Source: Chloroflexota bacterium (GTDB lineage: Bacteria > Chloroflexota > Limnocylindria > Limnocylindrales > CSP1-4). From it: a DNA stretch of 6,840 nucleotides. A program made the position numbers and the translations under genes. Of this stretch, positions 4,920 through 6,840 are shown in pieces. Position 1 is the stretch's first letter, and each line of letters starts with the position of its first letter. The stretch spans positions 1-6,840 of the forward strand of contig JAKAHX010000083.1 of the NCBI GenBank assembly GCA_021814735.1, given 5' to 3'. Below the pieces are notes generated by a model that saw nothing but the letters and a program-made list of their open reading frames with translations, had not been told where the DNA came from and searched no databases.

Positions 4920-6005
4920 ATGGCGATCCGCAGGCGGCCGACGAGTGCGGACGTGGCACGCCTGGCGGGCGTGTCCCGCACCACCGTGTCGTTCGTGCTG
5001 AACGCCCATGCCACCGCCCAGATCAGCCAGGCCACCCGCGAGCGGGTCCTCGCGGCCGCGCTGGAGCTGGGGTACGCGCCCAACGCCTCGGCGCGCCGGC
5101 TGGCCGTGGGCGCCAGCATGGTGCTGGGGCTGGTGCTGCGCCAGCGCCCGGAGCAGGTGGCCGTGGACGCACTGCTGCCGGAGACGCTCCGCGGCCTGAG
5201 CGACGCTGCCCGGGAGGGCGGCTACCGTGTCCTGGTCGAGCCGCTGCCGCCGGGCGACCAGTCCTACACCACGCTGCTGCGCGCCCACCACGCGGACGGC
5301 CTGGTGGTCTCAGGCCCACGGGCGGACGACGCGGCCCTTGCCGAGCTCAACGCCGACGGGTTCCCGCTGGTGCTCCAGGGCTGGCTCCCCGACGTCTCGA
5401 TCCCGAGCGTCGACGTGGACAACGTGAGCGGGGCGCGGCTCGCGGTGGAGCACCTGCTCTCGCTCGGGCACCGGCGCATCGCCTGCATCACCAACGCGCC
5501 GCTGGCGTACACGGCCGCGGCCGCCCGTCTCGAGGGATACCGGCTCGCCCTGGAGTCGGCGGGTGTCCCGTACGACGAGCAGCTGGTCGCACACGCCGAT
5601 TTCGATGCCGCGAGCGGCCACGCAGCCATGGGCCGCCTCATCCGCCGCGGCGCGCGGTTCAGTGCCGTCTTCGCCGCGAGCGACGTGGTGGCGCTCGGGG
5701 TCATCGGCGCGGCGCGGGCACACGGGATCAACGTGCCCGAGCAGCTCGCCGTGGTCGGCTTCGATGACATCCCGCTCGCCGCCCACTTCGACCCCCCGCT
5801 CACCACCGTCCATCTGCCTGCCTATGAGCTCGGCCTCAGCGTGGGCCGGGTGCTCATCGACCGGATCGCCGGCCGGCCCGTGCCGGAGCGGTCCGTCCTG
5901 GAGACCCAGCTTGTCGTGCGCGGCTCGGCGCCGGGCCCGCACGGTGGGGAGGCCGGCGGTTCGCCGCCGGCAGAGCTGCGTCCGGGCCCAGCCGGCCCGG
6001 GATGA
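4920..6005 (+). CDS. LacI-family sugar-responsive transcriptional regulator
   Basis: This is a DNA-binding repressor (361 aa) that should release or change DNA binding when it binds a sugar. The N-terminal LacI helix-turn-helix is clear: TSADVARLAGVSRTTVSFVLN (8-28). It is followed by GYAPNASARRLAVG (51-64), which includes the hinge helix with its minor-groove Leu (L61). The periplasmic-binding-protein-like effector domain runs from about 68 to 335. It shows SVDVDNVSGARLAVEHLLSLGHRRIA in mid-domain and GFDDIPLAAHFDPPLTTV from residue 280, where GFDD is highly conserved. The last 25 or so residues (Gly/Pro-rich) go beyond the usual end and coincide with GC-rich hairpins in the mRNA. The start is fixed by an excellent SD and an in-frame stop just upstream. 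Position between treT and an alpha-glucoside-binding protein gene suggests trehalose, maltose or a related glucoside as the effector. The duplicated operator at 4811-4833 is its likely site and implies autoregulation. Confidence 0.93.
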   Translation: MAIRRRPTSADVARLAGVSRTTVSFVLNAHATAQISQATRERVLAAALELGYAPNASARRLAVGASMVLGLVLRQRPEQVAVDALLPETLRGLSDAAREGGYRVLVEPLPPGDQSYTTLLRAHHADGLVVSGPRADDAALAELNADGFPLVLQGWLPDVSIPSVDVDNVSGARLAVEHLLSLGHRRIACITNAPLAYTAAAARLEGYRLALESAGVPYDEQLVAHADFDAASGHAAMGRLIRRGARFSAVFAASDVVALGVIGAARAHGINVPEQLAVVGFDDIPLAAHFDPPLTTVHLPAYELGLSVGRVLIDRIAGRPVPERSVLETQLVVRGSAPGPHGGEAGGSPPAELRPGPAGPG

Positions 6006-6016
6006 GATGGGCCGGC
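5952..6016 (+). other. Cluster of alternative GC-rich hairpins at the lacI/lipoprotein gene junction
   Basis: Three perfect stems lie here. GCCGGCGG/CCGCCGGC (5952-5959 with 5964-5971) closes a TTCG tetraloop. CCGGGCC/GGCCCGG (5982-5988 with 5994-6000) has a 5-nt loop. GCCGGCCC/GGGCCGGC (5991-5998 with 6009-6016) has a 10-nt loop containing the lacI stop. The second and third share bases 5994-5998 and cannot form together. No U-tract follows. The structures could protect the downstream sugar-binding-protein mRNA, partly terminate, or only reflect GC richness. Confidence 0.4.
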
Positions 6017-6032
6017 CGGGGCCGGTCCCGAA

Positions 6033-6037
6033 AGGAG
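6033..6037 (+). promoter_or_regulatory. Ribosome binding site of the sugar-binding lipoprotein gene
   Basis: AGGAG lies 7 nt before the GTG at 6045 but only 1 nt before the in-frame ATG at 6039. The spacing therefore chooses GTG 6045 as the start. Confidence 0.75.
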
Positions 6038-6044
6038 CATGCAC

Positions 6045-6840
6045 GTGATCAAGGAACGATCGCGCCGGGTGCGCGTCGCCACGGTCCTGGCCGGGGTGAC
6101 GCTCATCGCAGCGGCCTGCAGCTCGAGCGCGACCACGGCACCCTCGTCGGCCGCGGCCTCGGCCGCTCCCGCGGCCTCCGCCGCGGCCGTCCCCACCGCT
6201 GATCCGCAGGCCATCGCGGCGGCCAAGACGTACGCAGCGTCGCTGGGCACGAACATCGGTGGATCGGTGAGCGTGCTCGCGACGTGGAGCGGCAACGAGC
6301 AAGCCATGTTCATGAACATGGTCAAGCCGTTCGAGGACGCGACGGGCATCCAGATCAAGTACACCGGCACCCGGGACCTGAACACGGTCCTCAGCACGGC
6401 GATCGCCGCGGGCGGCGCGTCGCTGCCGGACGTCGCCGGCATCCCGGGCCCGGCGCAGATGCAGCAGTACGCGGCCGACGGCAAGCTGATCGACCTGTCG
6501 ACCGTGCTCGACATGAACGCCTACCAGTCCCAGACGCCGTCCTCGCTCGTCCAGCTCGGCACCGTGAACGGCAAGCTCGTGGGCGTCTTCCTGGACGTCT
6601 CGGCCAAGGGCCAGATCTGGTACGACCCGAAGGTGGTGGGCGACCTGGCGGCGAACCCGCCGGCCACGTGGACTGACTTCCAGAACCTGATCGCGCAGGA
6701 CAAGAGCAAGGCGCAGGCGCCCTGGTGCTTCAGCGTCGAGTCCGGCTCGGCGACGGGCTGGCCGGCCACGGACGTGGTCGAGACCTTCATGCTGAAGACC
6801 TACGGCCCCGACGTCTACAACCAGTGGTGGCAGGGCAAGC
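6045..6840 (+). CDS. ABC transporter sugar-binding lipoprotein, AglE-like (partial, runs off the window)
   Basis: This is a lipid-anchored extracytoplasmic binding protein (family 1, MalE/UgpB type) that would deliver a sugar to an ABC importer. The first 265 codons are present and the frame stays open at the edge. The signal peptide has a basic n-region (KERSRRVR), a short hydrophobic core and the lipobox IAAAC with Cys25 as the lipidation site. An Ala/Ser/Pro-rich flexible linker follows to about residue 55. The mature domain starts at GGSVSVLATWSGNEQ, with MVKPFEDATGIQIKYTGTRD next. PWC (226-228) and GWPATD (238-243) recall the PWC...SG.ATGWPATDW stretch of alpha-glucoside-binding AglE proteins, so trehalose, maltose or sucrose is the likely ligand. 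It starts 39 nt after lacI, so the two are probably cotranscribed, and permease genes should follow. The partner treT favours trehalose. Ligand identity is inference. Confidence 0.88.
   Translation, partial: MIKERSRRVRVATVLAGVTLIAAACSSSATTAPSSAAASAAPAASAAAVPTADPQAIAAAKTYAASLGTNIGGSVSVLATWSGNEQAMFMNMVKPFEDATGIQIKYTGTRDLNTVLSTAIAAGGASLPDVAGIPGPAQMQQYAADGKLIDLSTVLDMNAYQSQTPSSLVQLGTVNGKLVGVFLDVSAKGQIWYDPKVVGDLAANPPATWTDFQNLIAQDKSKAQAPWCFSVESGSATGWPATDVVETFMLKTYGPDVYNQWWQGK

Noticed and set aside
6039..6044. ATG at 6039 as start of the sugar-binding protein
   Set aside because: It lies only 1 nt after AGGAG. GTG 6045 at 7 nt spacing is the better start; the difference is two residues before the signal peptide.
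5310..6514. - strand frames opposite lacI and the lipoprotein gene
   Set aside because: They mirror two well-supported genes, have no SD or motif, and show antisense-type composition.

Overview
The window is very GC-rich, densely coding DNA (roughly 70% GC by eye) with strong G/C preference at third codon positions. It comes from a high-GC bacterium. The gene set (a CbiM-CbiN type metal transporter, the archaeal-like trehalose synthase TreT, and an AglE-like sugar-binding lipoprotein) would suit Chloroflexota (Thermomicrobia/Limnocylindria-like) or Actinomycetota. I lean weakly to Chloroflexota, but nothing here settles it. I see no IS element, tRNA, rRNA or CRISPR array.

Layout. (1) 1-227: the 3' end of a family-2-like glycosyltransferase gene, followed by a GC-rich foldable segment (243-300) that may end its transcript. 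(2) 361-3569: a three-gene cobalt/nickel ECF transporter operon on the + strand, cbiM(N)-cbiQ-cbiO, with 4-bp stop/start overlaps at both junctions (GTGA, ATGA). Its leader holds a TAGACT -10-like box, a perfect 14-bp palindrome where transcription would start, and an array of 12-bp Shine-Dalgarno-like repeats that runs up to the cbiM start codon. (3) 3514-4785, - strand: treT, convergent with cbiO and overlapping it by 56 bp. (4) 4786-4919: a compact divergent control region with two interlaced promoters and a duplicated ACGCGCGTTA operator. (5) 4920-6840, + strand: a LacI-family regulator, then after 39 nt the first 265 codons of an AglE-like alpha-glucoside-binding lipoprotein that runs off the window. 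Permease genes probably follow.

How it works together. CbiM(N) captures Co2+ or Ni2+, CbiQ couples it to the ATPase CbiO, and the His-rich CbiO tail may buffer metal. The second module looks like a trehalose/alpha-glucoside uptake locus. The lipoprotein would capture sugar for an ABC importer. TreT reversibly interconverts trehalose (+NDP) with glucose and NDP-glucose. The LacI protein would repress both directions from the shared operator until sugar is present. I find no new kind of system. The most interesting signals are in the control DNA: the repeated-SD leader of cbiM with its palindrome, the interlaced treT/lacI promoters, and the alternative hairpins between lacI and the lipoprotein gene.
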